Source: Deltaproteobacteria bacterium (GTDB lineage Bacteria > Desulfobacterota > Syntrophia > Syntrophales > UBA2210). From it: a stretch of DNA of 43,904 nt. The position numbers and the translations under genes are program-made. The stretch spans positions 1 to 43,904 of the forward strand of contig JAFDBG010000014.1 of NCBI GenBank assembly GCA_019313385.1, written 5' to 3'. The notes under the pieces were generated by a model. The model made no database searches. It saw nothing but the letters and a program-made list of their open reading frames with translations, and was not told the origin of the DNA. Within the stretch, counting starts at the first letter, position 1; each line of letters starts with the position of its first letter. Below, piece by piece: positions 7,791 through 16,425 of this stretch.

Positions 7791-9026
7791 TCAATAATTT
7801 TTGTTTGCATCACGGATGGCGGCAACATGCAAAACGGCAAGGCCTCCATTGGCGGTTTCGCGATACAGCGGCAGGAGATCGCGGCCAGTCTTATACATCG
7901 TTTCAATTACCTGGTCGAGAGTAACATGGTGGCGGCCATCGGAAAAGAGGGCATATCTGGCGCAATCGAGAGCGCGGAGAGCGGCCATAACATTACGTTC
8001 GATACATGGAATCTGTACCAGACCTGCAACAGGATCACAGGTGAGACCGAGATTATGCTCGAGACCCATTTCGGCAGCGTATTCTATTTGAAAAGGAGTG
8101 GCGCCGAGTAACCGGGCAGCGGCGGCAGATGCCATAGAACACGCAACGCCGATTTCACCCTGGCATCCTACTTCCGCACCGGAAATGGAAGCATTGGCCT
8201 TGGCAAGATTTCCCACCAGACCGGCAGTAGCAATAGCTTTTAATATCATGGTCTTAGGGATAGACATGGTTTCCTGTAGATATCGCAACATGGCAGGCAA
8301 AACTCCAGATGAACCGCAAGTGGGAGCGGTCACAACGATTCCGCCCGAGGCATTCTCTTCACTGGCGGCCAGGGCGTAAGCGGCCAGGAGACAGGTTCGT
8401 TTTTCCGCGCGGTTTTCGGACTGTGAATAAACACGCCTCGCTTTTCGCGCCAGATGAAGCGATCCTGGAAGGACGTCCTCGCAGATCAGTCCCCTGTCGA
8501 TGGTGTCCTGCATGGTTTTCCAAACCTCGGCTAAATAATCCCATATATCCTCATCTTCCTGTTCATCAACATGTTTCCACAAGGGCTGCCCGGAATCCTT
8601 TGACCATTTGAGGATTTGATCCATGGAATTAAGGTTATAGGTTTGATGGTTTCCCGTTGCTGTTTCCAAAAGTGAAAATCGGTCATCTTCCTGCAAAGCG
8701 CCTCCACCTGTGCTGAAAACAGTCCAGTTGTCTATGACATTTCCGTTATAATCAAGAGCCTCAAATAATATACCGTTGGGGTGCTGAGAAAGGACGACAT
8801 CGCCTTTCCAGATGATTTCAACGGGAAGTGGAGCCAGAGCGTCTATGATTGCTTTATCGGTCAGGTGTCCTTTGCCTGTTGCTCCCAGCGAACCGTAGAG
8901 AGTTACACGATGCGATGCGGCATTCCGCTTACGCTCCTTCCATATGAGGGCAGCGTAACGCGGTCCCATGGTATGACTGCTTGATGGTCCCATTCCGATC
9001 CGATAAAGCTCACGAAGGGATTGCAT
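7791..9026 (-). CDS. sdaA: L-serine ammonia-lyase (L-serine dehydratase), iron-sulfur type
   Basis: Deaminates L-serine to pyruvate and ammonia using a [4Fe-4S] cluster. Single-chain fusion of the small and large domains (411 aa, slightly shorter than the usual about 450). N-terminal GMGPSSSHTMGPRYAA is the family hallmark; the C-terminal domain shows APTCGSSGVLPAMLRYL, GAEVGCQGEIGVACSMAS and LTCDPVAGLVQIPCIERN, which hold the cluster-binding Cys residues. An open frame extends upstream to 9137, but the ATG at 9026 has AAAGGAG at the right distance and fits the family N-terminus (MQSLRELYRIGMGPSSSHT); the extension runs into a repeat. Transcribed alone. Confidence 0.93.
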   Translation of the reverse strand: MQSLRELYRIGMGPSSSHTMGPRYAALIWKERKRNAASHRVTLYGSLGATGKGHLTDKAIIDALAPLPVEIIWKGDVVLSQHPNGILFEALDYNGNVIDNWTVFSTGGGALQEDDRFSLLETATGNHQTYNLNSMDQILKWSKDSGQPLWKHVDEQEDEDIWDYLAEVWKTMQDTIDRGLICEDVLPGSLHLARKARRVYSQSENRAEKRTCLLAAYALAASEENASGGIVVTAPTCGSSGVLPAMLRYLQETMSIPKTMILKAIATAGLVGNLAKANASISGAEVGCQGEIGVACSMASAAAARLLGATPFQIEYAAEMGLEHNLGLTCDPVAGLVQIPCIERNVMAALRALDCARYALFSDGRHHVTLDQVIETMYKTGRDLLPLYRETANGGLAVLHVAAIRDANKNY

Positions 9027-9046
9027 AGCCGATACTCCTTTTAATT

Positions 9047-9080
9047 CCCTCTCCCCATGTGTGGGAGGGTAGGGTGAGGG
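9047..9080. repeat. short dispersed palindromic repeat upstream of sdaA
   Basis: CCCTCTCCCC...GGGAGGGTAGGGTGAGGG is an imperfect inverted repeat of a kind often dispersed in proteobacterial genomes. It sits just upstream of the sdaA ribosome binding site, in the leader. Nothing else is recognised from 9081 to the IS256 end at 9239. Confidence 0.4.
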
Positions 9081-9339
9081 ATGTCCCGACTTTAGACGGG
9101 GTAATTTATTCTGACTCCTGAACACTTCCACTGTCATTTAATCATGTGAGTCCAGTGTTCCACATCCGGTTGAATATGCAGCAAACCGAATTCCTGTCCT
9201 ATTTCAAACAACATACCAAGGCTAAACAAGAGATATAATCAAAAGTTGTGTATGAGATATTAGGTGGTGTATCCTTCCGGAGCCATGCGAATGGAACCCC
9301 GGACACTTTCAAACATCAAAAAGAAAGGATACACACACC

Positions 9340-10050
9340 ATGGAGAGAGATAACGTAACTGAACTGAAAAAGCCAGAAACTTTTGTTGACGATCCCCTTA
9401 CCGATATGCTGCGTAGCGGGCCTAGAAAATTGTTAGCAGAAGCGCTGGAGGCAGAGATCAAAAGTTTTTAGCCATGTATGCCGATTTAAAGGATAACCAG
9501 AACTATCTATCAGAGGATTACCCGCAACGGCTATCTTCCTGCGCGTGAGATCCAAACAGGAATCGGTACTGTACACGTTCGTGTTCCCCGTGTTCGAGAT
9601 CGGGGCTGGCAGGAGAAACAGACCGGATTCGATTCAGCTCCTCCATACTGCCACCCTACCTTCGAAAGACAAAAAGCATGGAAGAACTGATACCATGGTT
9701 ATACCTGAAAGGGATCTCCACAGGGGACTTCAGCGAAGCCCTGGCAGCGCTTGTCGGTAAAGATGCACCTGGACTATCAGCATCAACAATCAGCCGTCTT
9801 AAATCCGGCTGGCAGGATGATCTTGAAGCGTGGCAGAAACGTGATCTGTCCCATAAGCGGTATGTATCTATCTGGGCCGATGGCATCCACTGCAATGTTC
9901 GTATGGAAGAGAATCAGTGTCTTCTGGTCATCATCGGCGCAACAAAAGACGGCAGAAAAAAAGTGATTGCCATAGAGGGCGGGGTCAGAGAAAGCGATCT
10001 GTCATGGACTGAGGTACTTGTTGATTTGAAACACCGTGGGCTACGGAAAC
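9340..10050 (+). pseudogene. IS256-family transposase, N-terminal part with frameshifts
   Basis: Starts at ATG 9340 behind AAAGGA. The frame reads to LLAEALEAEIKSF and then stops because the T-run has one T too few; adding one T restores FLAMYADLKDNQN. Further shifts follow near 9510 and 9640, between ITRNGYLPAREIQTGIGTV, VRVPRVRDRGWQEKQTGFDS and MEELIPWLYLKGISTGDFSE. Homology continues through SIWADGIHCNVR with a catalytic Asp and ends near LVDLKHRGL. The longest open piece, 9678-10130, runs on into unrelated residues. Not functional. Confidence 0.85.
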
Positions 10051-10127
10051 ACCGGAATTTCAGCTGCCGGGACGTCCTTCAATCACCCCCCTTTCTGCTT
10101 GATTTTTTGAGACTCTGTTTCAGCCGA

Positions 10128-10201
10128 TAACTATCCCAGTTACAATTGATGATGTGGGCCTTATTAACTATCCCAGTTACAATTGATGATGTGGGCCTTA
10201 T
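10128..10201. repeat. 37-bp perfect tandem duplication at the 3' end of istB
   Basis: Copies 10128-10164 and 10165-10201 each start TAACTATCCCAGTTACAATT. The inner copy encodes the last istB codons and stop; the outer copy lies just downstream. It suggests local rearrangement at the element edge. Confidence 0.92.
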
Positions 10202-10883
10202 GAGTCAGACGATCCAGTAAGGCGGCGGTCATGACCGGGTCTCCAAATACCTGAGTCCAATCGGCAAACCCAAGGTTGGTAGTGATCATAACAGAACCTC
10301 TTTCGTGCCGTTCCGCCAGGACCTGGAAAAGCAGCTCCCCTCCTTCCTTGGAAAAGGGTATATACCCTAATTCATCCAGGACGAGTAAGTCGTAACGGGC
10401 ATATCTCTGTAGAAGACGCTGCAGGGTTTTCTCTTCCCGTGCTTCGATTAATTCGTTGACCAGGCCGTAGCAGGTAACAAAACGGGTACGGTAATTGTTT
10501 TTGCAGGCCTCGATCCCCAAGGCCGTAGCCATATGGGTTTTACCGGTACCGCTACGACCGAGGAAGATAACATTTCTGTGTTCCTTGATAAATTCACAGC
10601 AGGATAGTTCTCGGAATAGCCGTATATCAAGCTCCGGCGTCGATGCAAGATCAAATGTTTCCAAGGGTTTGATAAGCGGGAATTTTGCCTCCCTGATCCT
10701 GCGCCTCAGTCTGCTCTCGGACCTGGCCTGAAGCTCATCATCAGCCAATTCCAGGAGAAATTCGTCATATCCGATTCCTGATTCCCTGGCTTGGCGCAGA
10801 TGAACTTCCATGTCGCGGGCCATCGTGGAGAGCTTCAACTCCTTCAGGTTTGCCCTGAGTGCCATGAGTGTCACATCTTTCAT
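10164..10883 (-). CDS. istB: IS21-family ATP-binding helper protein IstB
   Basis: AAA+ ATPase that assists the IstA transposase (239 aa, near the usual 240-260). Walker A GRSGTGKTHMATALG near residue 108, Walker B LLVLDELGYIPF, and the MITTNLGFADWTQVFGD segment are typical of the DnaC-like IstB group. The N-terminal region (LKELKLSTMARDMEVHLRQA) also matches. Its ATG overlaps the istA stop by 4 nt, indicating coupled translation. The stop at 10164-10166 lies inside a 37-bp tandem repeat, and the end is CNWDS. Confidence 0.93.
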   Translation of the reverse strand: MKDVTLMALRANLKELKLSTMARDMEVHLRQARESGIGYDEFLLELADDELQARSESRLRRRIREAKFPLIKPLETFDLASTPELDIRLFRELSCCEFIKEHRNVIFLGRSGTGKTHMATALGIEACKNNYRTRFVTCYGLVNELIEAREEKTLQRLLQRYARYDLLVLDELGYIPFSKEGGELLFQVLAERHERGSVMITTNLGFADWTQVFGDPVMTAALLDRLTHKAHIINCNWDS

Positions 10884-12391
10884 ATTACAGTCCCCAATTG
10901 CCCGTAAACCGATAGATCGGGAGGCGGCAAGCTTGACCAGTTGTCCAACGGGACAATACCGGTACCGGTATTGTCGGTGTAAATAAGAAGGTGATGCACT
11001 GCCTCACTACTACTGAGACTATTCTCCAGGGCCAGATCAACCGCTGCTTCAATTTCATCGGCCGGGTAATCGCTGTAAAGCATGAGAACTGAGATAAAAT
11101 CTTTGATCCCCTTGGTTTCGCCTTGGGCTTCGCAGAAACGCATAAGCATACGATGCAACGACTCCGGCCACATCTCCCGCCATTTCCGGATAGGGCGGGC
11201 ACTGTTGAAAGACATCGGCCGTTGCTGAATAAGCTCAAGATAATGCTCCGGCTTGAGACACCACTTGTTGTTGCCATATACCCGCTCGTGCCTGGCTTGC
11301 TCTTTTCCACAGACAAAAATTTCCACCCGGTCAACTCTGAGCAATATCTTCGCCTTGATCCCAGCATAACGGCTCGGCACGGAATAACGGTTTTTGTCCA
11401 CTATGACCGTCGCATACTTGTCAACCTTGCCGTCATATGTCTGCACATTACCGAACACAGCCTCAGGCAAGGATAGAAGGTGCTGTTTCTCTATTTCATA
11501 CAGCTCATCAACCTTGTGTTCCCGACCGTCCATTTTATGATTTCCATAAAGAACACACTGCTTTAAAACCTGCTCGTTCAACTCCGCCAAGCTTGCGGCC
11601 TCAGGGATAGGAACCATGTAATTGCGCCGGGCAAAACCGACCAGGCCTTCAACCCCGCCTTTTTCATTGCCGCTGGCAGGATTACAGAAACGGGACTCAA
11701 AACTGTAATACGCCTTGAACTTGCTGCACGATTCCTGCTCAATGCGCTTCCTCCCACGCATTACTTTCTGCACAGCAGTCGTCAGGTTGTCGTAAATCAA
11801 TACAGGGAAAACACCACCAAAAAAGGCAAAGGCGTGGACATGCGCATCAAAAAATGCCTGCTGACGTTCACACGGATAAAACCGGACAAAATGCTTGCCG
11901 GAATATTTTGACCGCATGCAGAAAAATTTCAGCAAAACCGATTCTCCTGCGATAATCGCTTTTGCCGTGCCCCAGTCAACCTCCGATTCATAACCTGCTT
12001 CCGGGTCGCATGGTATAAAAGCCCGCGGTGTATCTACTCCCAACATAATCTTGGCCATCCGTACATAACGACGAACAGTAGACTCTCCACCTTTATAGCC
12101 ATGCTCATCCACCAGTCGGTTATATACCCGGCGGGCTGTGTGGTGCTGCTTCTTCGGCTGATCCTTATCCTTTTTCAGCCAATCATCAATAATCTCCATG
12201 TACAAATCAAGTACTGGAAACGGCTGGTGCTGACGCTCCTTGTAACCCCAGGCCTCTCCGCGTATAGCCTTCTTGACTGTGTTTCGTGAATGACCCGTCA
12301 TCCTCGCTAATTCGCTGATATTCTTACCATATACCCGATATGCAGTCCTTATTAACTCATACTGATCCATTGTGAGCAACTCCTCCACCAT
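10880..12391 (-). CDS. istA: IS21-family transposase IstA
   Basis: DDE transposase (503 aa). An N-terminal helix-turn-helix is visible (GKNISELARMTGHSRNTVKK, residues about 22-41). The rve catalytic core has Asp139 in SEVDWG, Asp201 in IYDNLTTAV and Glu248 in NEKGGVEGL, all present. The C-terminal region (RYSVPSRYAGIKAKILLRVD) is typical. It looks intact, so the element could still be active if both ends are. A second possible start is Met8. Upstream terminal repeats at 12429-12488 probably bind the transposase. Confidence 0.93.
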   Translation of the reverse strand: MVEELLTMDQYELIRTAYRVYGKNISELARMTGHSRNTVKKAIRGEAWGYKERQHQPFPVLDLYMEIIDDWLKKDKDQPKKQHHTARRVYNRLVDEHGYKGGESTVRRYVRMAKIMLGVDTPRAFIPCDPEAGYESEVDWGTAKAIIAGESVLLKFFCMRSKYSGKHFVRFYPCERQQAFFDAHVHAFAFFGGVFPVLIYDNLTTAVQKVMRGRKRIEQESCSKFKAYYSFESRFCNPASGNEKGGVEGLVGFARRNYMVPIPEAASLAELNEQVLKQCVLYGNHKMDGREHKVDELYEIEKQHLLSLPEAVFGNVQTYDGKVDKYATVIVDKNRYSVPSRYAGIKAKILLRVDRVEIFVCGKEQARHERVYGNNKWCLKPEHYLELIQQRPMSFNSARPIRKWREMWPESLHRMLMRFCEAQGETKGIKDFISVLMLYSDYPADEIEAAVDLALENSLSSSEAVHHLLIYTDNTGTGIVPLDNWSSLPPPDLSVYGQLGTVI

Positions 12392-12428
12392 AGCTTAAAC
12401 CATTCTACTATGGAGTCTTGTGCTCAGG

Positions 12429-12488
12429 TGGTCAATTTTGCGTTAGCATAACCCCCTTTTGCTGATCAATTTTCGGTTAGCACAACCA
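12429..12488. repeat. IS21 terminal repeats (transposase-binding sites)
   Basis: Two related 24-bp units lie upstream of istA: TGGTCAATTTTGCGTTAGCA (from 12429) and TGATCAATTTTCGGTTAGCA (from 12464), each followed by a short TAAC/CAAC end. Multiple copies of such a repeat at the termini are characteristic of IS21-family elements. Confidence 0.65.
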
Positions 12489-12497
12489 TGCCGGTGT

Positions 12498-12602
12498 GCC
12501 CAGAGAAAATGGCAACGTCTTTCCGGTTATGAAAAGCTGGAAAAAGTGGTTAAAGGAACAAAGTTTATCAATGGTATTGAAGAAACGAGGATCGCTGCCT
12601 AA
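12498..12602 (+). pseudogene. IS256-family transposase, C-terminal fragment
   Basis: The frame from 12498 reads AQRKWQRLSGYEKLEKVVKG then TKFINGIEETRIAA and a stop at 12600-12602, a typical IS256-family transposase tail. It is the other end of the gene starting at 9340; the central part with remaining catalytic residues is missing. The IS256 right inverted repeat follows at 12606. Confidence 0.75.
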
Positions 12603-12624
12603 TGGTCCCATACACAACATTTGA

Positions 12625-12730
12625 CAATAACTCCAGTCGAATCGTGAAGGTAGAAAACCGCCAGATTACCTTTCGTTACAAAAAGCAGAAAAGTGCCCGA
12701 TGCTGGAAACTGAGCACCCCTCGTCTATAA
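12625..12730 (+). pseudogene. possible remnant of an IS91-type transposase
   Basis: The frame reads SSRIVKVENRQITFRYKKQK followed by SARCWKL and a stop at 12728-12730. The RIV-V-N-ITFRYK pattern resembles the C-terminal region of IS91-type transposases. The piece is too short for a firm call and has no start of its own. Confidence 0.35.
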
Positions 12731-12752
12731 TATGAGGGGGCTCAGTTTCCAG
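12703..12752. terminator. long hairpin between the IS cluster and the TRAP operon
   Basis: CTGGAAACTGAGC-A-CCCCTC (12703-12722) pairs with GAGGGGGCTCAGTTTCCAG (12734-12752) around an 11-nt loop, with one bulge. It lies about 80 nt beyond the TRAP permease stop. Neither side has a strong T-run, so it may be a transposon-end structure or an mRNA 3' stabiliser. Confidence 0.4.
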
Positions 12753-12829
12753 TTGCTGGGCAAAAAAGAGATAACCATATTCCTTTTATCCGCTGGCATT
12801 CTGTCGAGACAAGCCATGATACTCTCTTC

Positions 12830-14704
12830 TCAAACAGCAGATAATTCCGACCCCGATTTCTTCTTGGCCTTTTTTAATGCTTGGTAAAGAGAGACAACAA
12901 TAATTATCACTAATCCTAGAATGTCCATTATATAAGTGGGCCATATCAAGCATATAACAGCTCCTGCAAGGAGAACTCTTTCGAGCATGTTTAACTTTTG
13001 AAGCATGTATCCCGTGAGCGCAGATGCCACAGCAGTTACGGCAAAAAAGACAATGACGATAGCCAGTATCATTTCCCAATACGATCCCGTAAGAAGAGTC
13101 AATTCTGGTCTAAAAACGAGGAAGAACGGCACAAAAAAACCGGCTAATCCCATTCTCCATGCCGTTATCCCAGTTTTAAAAGGATCTCCGTCTGCTATAC
13201 CCGCTGCAGCATAAGCGGCCAGGCAAACAGGTGGAGTAATTGTCGATACCACCGCAAAGTAGAAAACAAAGATATGAGCCACCAAAAGGTCTACCCCCAT
13301 AGTAACTAAAGCAGGCGTTATCATCACAGCTACAAGCAGGTACGCTGCTACGGTGGTGACCCCCATTCCAAGTACTATACAGGCAAGCATTGCAAGTATG
13401 AGCAAGACGGGTAATGAGCCATTTGACATGTCAACCAGGAAAAATGGGAGCTTTAATCCCATACCTGTCATGGTCAAAATACCTATAATAATTCCAGAGC
13501 AGGCACAGGCGCAAAGAACGACAAGCATGGCCTTTGCACCATCTACCATTGATTTCACTATAACCTTTGAGTTCATACGGGTAGATTTCTTGATAGAGCT
13601 TATCAAAACAACCGCTACAACTGCCCAGAAACCAGCCTTCATTGCCGTATAGCCTACAGCTAGCAGGTAGATTAATACGATTATTGGAGAAAGAAGGTAG
13701 CCGCTGTTTTTTACTGTCTCCCATAAACGGGGCAATGTTTCCTTTGGCACACCTTTTAGGCCAAGCAGTTCAGATTCAAAGTGGACTTGGGCAAGTACGC
13801 AATAGAAATAAAAGAGTGCGGGTACCAGGCAGGCGACACAAACCTTAAGGTACGAAATTCCAACCATATCGGCGATAATAAAGGCAGAAGCTCCCATAAT
13901 GGGCGGCATGATCTGGCCCCCTGTTGATGCCGTTGCTTCAATGGCCCCCGCCAGGACAGGGCTAAAGCCCATCCGCTTCATCAAGGGAATAGTAAACGCC
14001 CCGGTAGTTACTACATTGCCAACAGCACTCCCTGATATAGAACCCATGGCTGCACTTGATATAACAGCTACCTTGGCCGGACCACCAGTTTTATGACCGG
14101 CGATGGCCTGAGCAGCATTCATAAAGAAATCTCCAACGCCGGAATTGGCAAGGAAGGTGGCAAAGAGAATAAATATCGCCACGAATGTTGCTGATACAGC
14201 AACAGGGGTGGTCCAAATACCATTGGTGCTCATATATAGATACTGAACGAAGTAGTTCAAGGTAGCACCCCGATGTGTCAAGAAGTCAAAATAAAGATAC
14301 GGTCCCAAAAAAGCATAGGCAATAAAGAACATCGTTATTATGGGCAATATCCATCCCATGAGTCTTCTGGTCATCTCAATTATAAGAACGATAAGTATTA
14401 CACACATCCATATATCCAAAGTGGTCGCCGCACCAGCACGCTCATAGGCATGATAATGGATACCCCAAAAAACGTTGGCACACGAAGCCATCCCCGCAAT
14501 AATAAGCAACGTATCAATGAAATTTATTTTTTTATTTTCCCCTCGGTTCCAGGAATAAATAAGAAACGTGAGAGCTAAACCAAAAAACATATGTATCGAT
14601 CGTTGCTGTAACGCGGGAAATCTTCCGAATCCTGATGTATAAAGGTGAAACGCGGCCATAAGAACCGCTACGATAGTGCACAACAAGGCATATTTCTTTG
14701 ACAT
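12830..14704 (-). CDS. TRAP transporter permease, 4TM/12TM fusion (TAXI type)
   Basis: Fused small and large TRAP membrane subunits that use an ion gradient to import an organic acid captured by the TAXI binding protein. The protein has about 16 or more hydrophobic segments; the DctM-like part shows GSISGSAVGNVVTTGAFTIP, EATASTGGQIMPPIMGASAF and VVSTITPPVCLAAYAAAGIA, all typical. The frame opens at 14725 (ATG overlapping the upstream stop by 8 nt), but the ATG at 14704 (MSKKYALLC) has AAAGAGGT at good spacing and is preferred; it gives 624 aa. Last gene of a minus-strand operon after the binding protein and the DUF1850 protein. Substrate unknown. Confidence 0.92.
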   Translation of the reverse strand: MSKKYALLCTIVAVLMAAFHLYTSGFGRFPALQQRSIHMFFGLALTFLIYSWNRGENKKINFIDTLLIIAGMASCANVFWGIHYHAYERAGAATTLDIWMCVILIVLIIEMTRRLMGWILPIITMFFIAYAFLGPYLYFDFLTHRGATLNYFVQYLYMSTNGIWTTPVAVSATFVAIFILFATFLANSGVGDFFMNAAQAIAGHKTGGPAKVAVISSAAMGSISGSAVGNVVTTGAFTIPLMKRMGFSPVLAGAIEATASTGGQIMPPIMGASAFIIADMVGISYLKVCVACLVPALFYFYCVLAQVHFESELLGLKGVPKETLPRLWETVKNSGYLLSPIIVLIYLLAVGYTAMKAGFWAVVAVVLISSIKKSTRMNSKVIVKSMVDGAKAMLVVLCACACSGIIIGILTMTGMGLKLPFFLVDMSNGSLPVLLILAMLACIVLGMGVTTVAAYLLVAVMITPALVTMGVDLLVAHIFVFYFAVVSTITPPVCLAAYAAAGIADGDPFKTGITAWRMGLAGFFVPFFLVFRPELTLLTGSYWEMILAIVIVFFAVTAVASALTGYMLQKLNMLERVLLAGAVICLIWPTYIMDILGLVIIIVVSLYQALKKAKKKSGSELSAV

Positions 14705-14717
14705 ATTTATTACCTCT

Positions 14718-15218
14718 TTATCCATCTCTGAATAACTTTTTTAAGTTAATCCTTTTTTCCATCCTGATTTCGATAAAGTCACCCCCCTGAGCAACATCGT
14801 ATAGGGGGATCAATGTACCATTAAGAAAAAGAATGTGCTTATACTTATAACCTGCACAGAATGTGTATTTGTCTATTGATTTGTTAATACCTGGTATCCG
14901 CGTAACGCCAGGTGCGATTGATTTCGACCTTTCTTCTTGTATATAGCCAGCGAATGGAGCCATATATATTGTTTCGGAAAAAACGAGACCGTACCTATCA
15001 TCAACCACAAATTGATCCCCGACTGGAAGATTTTCCACCGAATTAATATATGCAACCCATACATTATCCCCCGGGACTGCCACCTTCGTAAGTATCCGTT
15101 CCCCTGTATTTGTATCTGTAATAATTAGATAATGCTGGGACCACACAGCCCAACCAATGGGAATTGATATCATTAATAAGATAACACCTATTGCATAAAT
15201 AAATCGATACTTGATCAT
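14718..15218 (-). CDS. DUF1850 family protein associated with TAXI-TRAP transporters
   Basis: 166-aa protein with one N-terminal membrane segment or uncleaved signal (about residues 9-27) and a periplasmic domain. The motif WVAYINSVENLPVGDQF is the hallmark of DUF1850, a family usually found between TAXI binding proteins and fused TRAP permeases. Its job is not known; an accessory role in the transporter is likely. The stop overlaps the longer possible start of the permease gene, so the two are translationally linked. Confidence 0.85.
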   Translation of the reverse strand: MIKYRFIYAIGVILLMISIPIGWAVWSQHYLIITDTNTGERILTKVAVPGDNVWVAYINSVENLPVGDQFVVDDRYGLVFSETIYMAPFAGYIQEERSKSIAPGVTRIPGINKSIDKYTFCAGYKYKHILFLNGTLIPLYDVAQGGDFIEIRMEKRINLKKLFRDG

Positions 15219-15248
15219 TTATCCACTCTTCACACTATGAATTCCATG

Positions 15249-15293
15249 TGCAAGAAAGGACACTCAAGATTGTGCTTCGGATCCTCTCTTGCA
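15249..15293. promoter_or_regulatory. intercistronic hairpin between TAXI binding protein and DUF1850 gene
   Basis: TGCAAGAAAGGA (15249-15260) pairs with TCCTCTCTTGCA (15282-15293), 11 of 12, around a 21-nt loop. It sits in the 137-nt gap after the binding-protein gene. Such a structure could protect the upstream mRNA and give more binding protein than permease. No T-run follows. Confidence 0.45.
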
Positions 15294-15355
15294 GTCACGG
15301 AATAAATATTAACTAGTTATAGTAGAATCAACAAAGGTACTTTTATCCCAACAAT

Positions 15356-16315
15356 CTATTTCAAAAGACCTTCTTCTCTCCAAAATCTTGCTGCTCCGGG
15401 ATGCCACTCTATTGGCACACCTTTGAACATGCCTTCCGTTGATAAAGTCTTGCCTAAAGAATGACATTTTTTCAACTCATCTAAATTATCTTTGGCGCAT
15501 GCTTTGACGATCTTATAGACGATCTCTTCATCAATATTCTCATGGCAAATCAAGATGCCCATCCAGTCTACAGCGAGAGTGTCTACATCTATCCCTTTAT
15601 AGACCCCCTTCGGCAGTACTTTCATTCCATAGAAAGGATATAACTTCACGAATTCCTCTGCCTTCTCAGGGGCTAGGGGAATCATGCGGCACTTGACCAT
15701 GGTAGTCAGTTCTACGCACGCAGCAGACGGGAAGGTAGGGACATGGCAGAAAATATCAATGACTTTGTCTTTCAAAGCCTGGATACCCTCCGACGTTGAA
15801 AGCCCCTGCTCATTTATGTCATCATACGTCATCCCATGGAGTTTTAGGAGCTTGGCAAACATTAACTCGCTTCCGCTCCCGGGGATACCCCTACCGACTT
15901 TTTTGCCCTTCATATCTTCGAACTTATAGATGTCACTCTCGGCTCTCACAAACATCTGCATAGGAGCGCCCCACATTGAAAACATACCTTTTATCGGCGC
16001 AGGCTTTTTTCCCTCAAAAACTCCGGTACCGTTCGCGCCGTAATATGCCACATCAGGCATAACAATGCCCATATCTAAAACGTCTTCAACAATGAGCCTG
16101 ACATTTTCAACGGATGCCGCAGATGCGCTTGCGGATGCCTGAACATTCGGGACATATTTCATGATTATACTACTCATGCCTCCCCCAAAGGGATACCAAC
16201 TTCCACCGATGTTAGATGTTCCGATAGTCAAATGCGTTGTCTTGCACAACGCATTTGGAACAACAAACAACGAAATGACCAATAATACTAACGCTACTGT
16301 TGAAATCTTCTTCAT
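15356..16315 (-). CDS. TAXI family TRAP transporter solute-binding protein
   Basis: Periplasmic solute receptor (319 aa) of the TAXI (TRAP-associated extracytoplasmic immunogenic) family. A Sec signal peptide covers about residues 1-25. The mature N-terminus HLTIGTSNIGGSWYPFGGGM and the following SASASAASVENVRLI are family signatures, and FEDMKGKKVGRGIPGSGSE is the typical second motif. GGAGG lies 9 nt before the ATG. Serves the fused permease encoded at 12830-14704. TAXI proteins bind acidic ligands such as glutamate or other carboxylates in known cases; the ligand here is unknown. Confidence 0.93.
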   Translation of the reverse strand: MKKISTVALVLLVISLFVVPNALCKTTHLTIGTSNIGGSWYPFGGGMSSIIMKYVPNVQASASASAASVENVRLIVEDVLDMGIVMPDVAYYGANGTGVFEGKKPAPIKGMFSMWGAPMQMFVRAESDIYKFEDMKGKKVGRGIPGSGSELMFAKLLKLHGMTYDDINEQGLSTSEGIQALKDKVIDIFCHVPTFPSAACVELTTMVKCRMIPLAPEKAEEFVKLYPFYGMKVLPKGVYKGIDVDTLAVDWMGILICHENIDEEIVYKIVKACAKDNLDELKKCHSLGKTLSTEGMFKGVPIEWHPGAARFWREEGLLK

Positions 16316-16425
16316 TTTCTTGTACCTCCATCTGATTTTTTAATTGTCCCATTAAAGTAATGGAACGTATAGCCAATATGCACGCTTCATGAACTTTCCT
16401 CAATAAAAGCCATCATTTATACATA

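Larger units (their letters stand above)
10128..12488 (-). mobile_element. IS21-family insertion sequence (istA-istB)
   Basis: Contains overlapping istA and istB on the minus strand. The istA-side end is supported by two related repeats ending at 12488 (element start TGGTTGTGCTAACC on the minus strand). The opposite end is unclear: no convincing inverted match to the terminal repeat is seen between 10050 and 10164, and the istB 3' end is tandemly duplicated there. The element lies within the IS256 remnant. Confidence 0.75.
9239..12624 (+). mobile_element. decayed IS256-family element, split by an IS21-family element
   Basis: Terminal inverted repeats are visible: TCAAAAGTTGTGTATGAGA at 9239-9257 and its inverted partner at 12606-12624 (17 of 19 match). 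Between them lie the N-terminal part of an IS256 transposase, a nested IS21-type element, and the transposase C-terminal end. The middle of the transposase is missing, so the IS21 insertion was accompanied or followed by deletion. No matching target duplication is seen at the ends. Confidence 0.75.

Noticed and set aside
9027-9137. N-terminal extension of sdaA
   Set aside because: The extension is encoded in a dispersed repeat and lacks family similarity; the ATG at 9026 has a good ribosome binding site.
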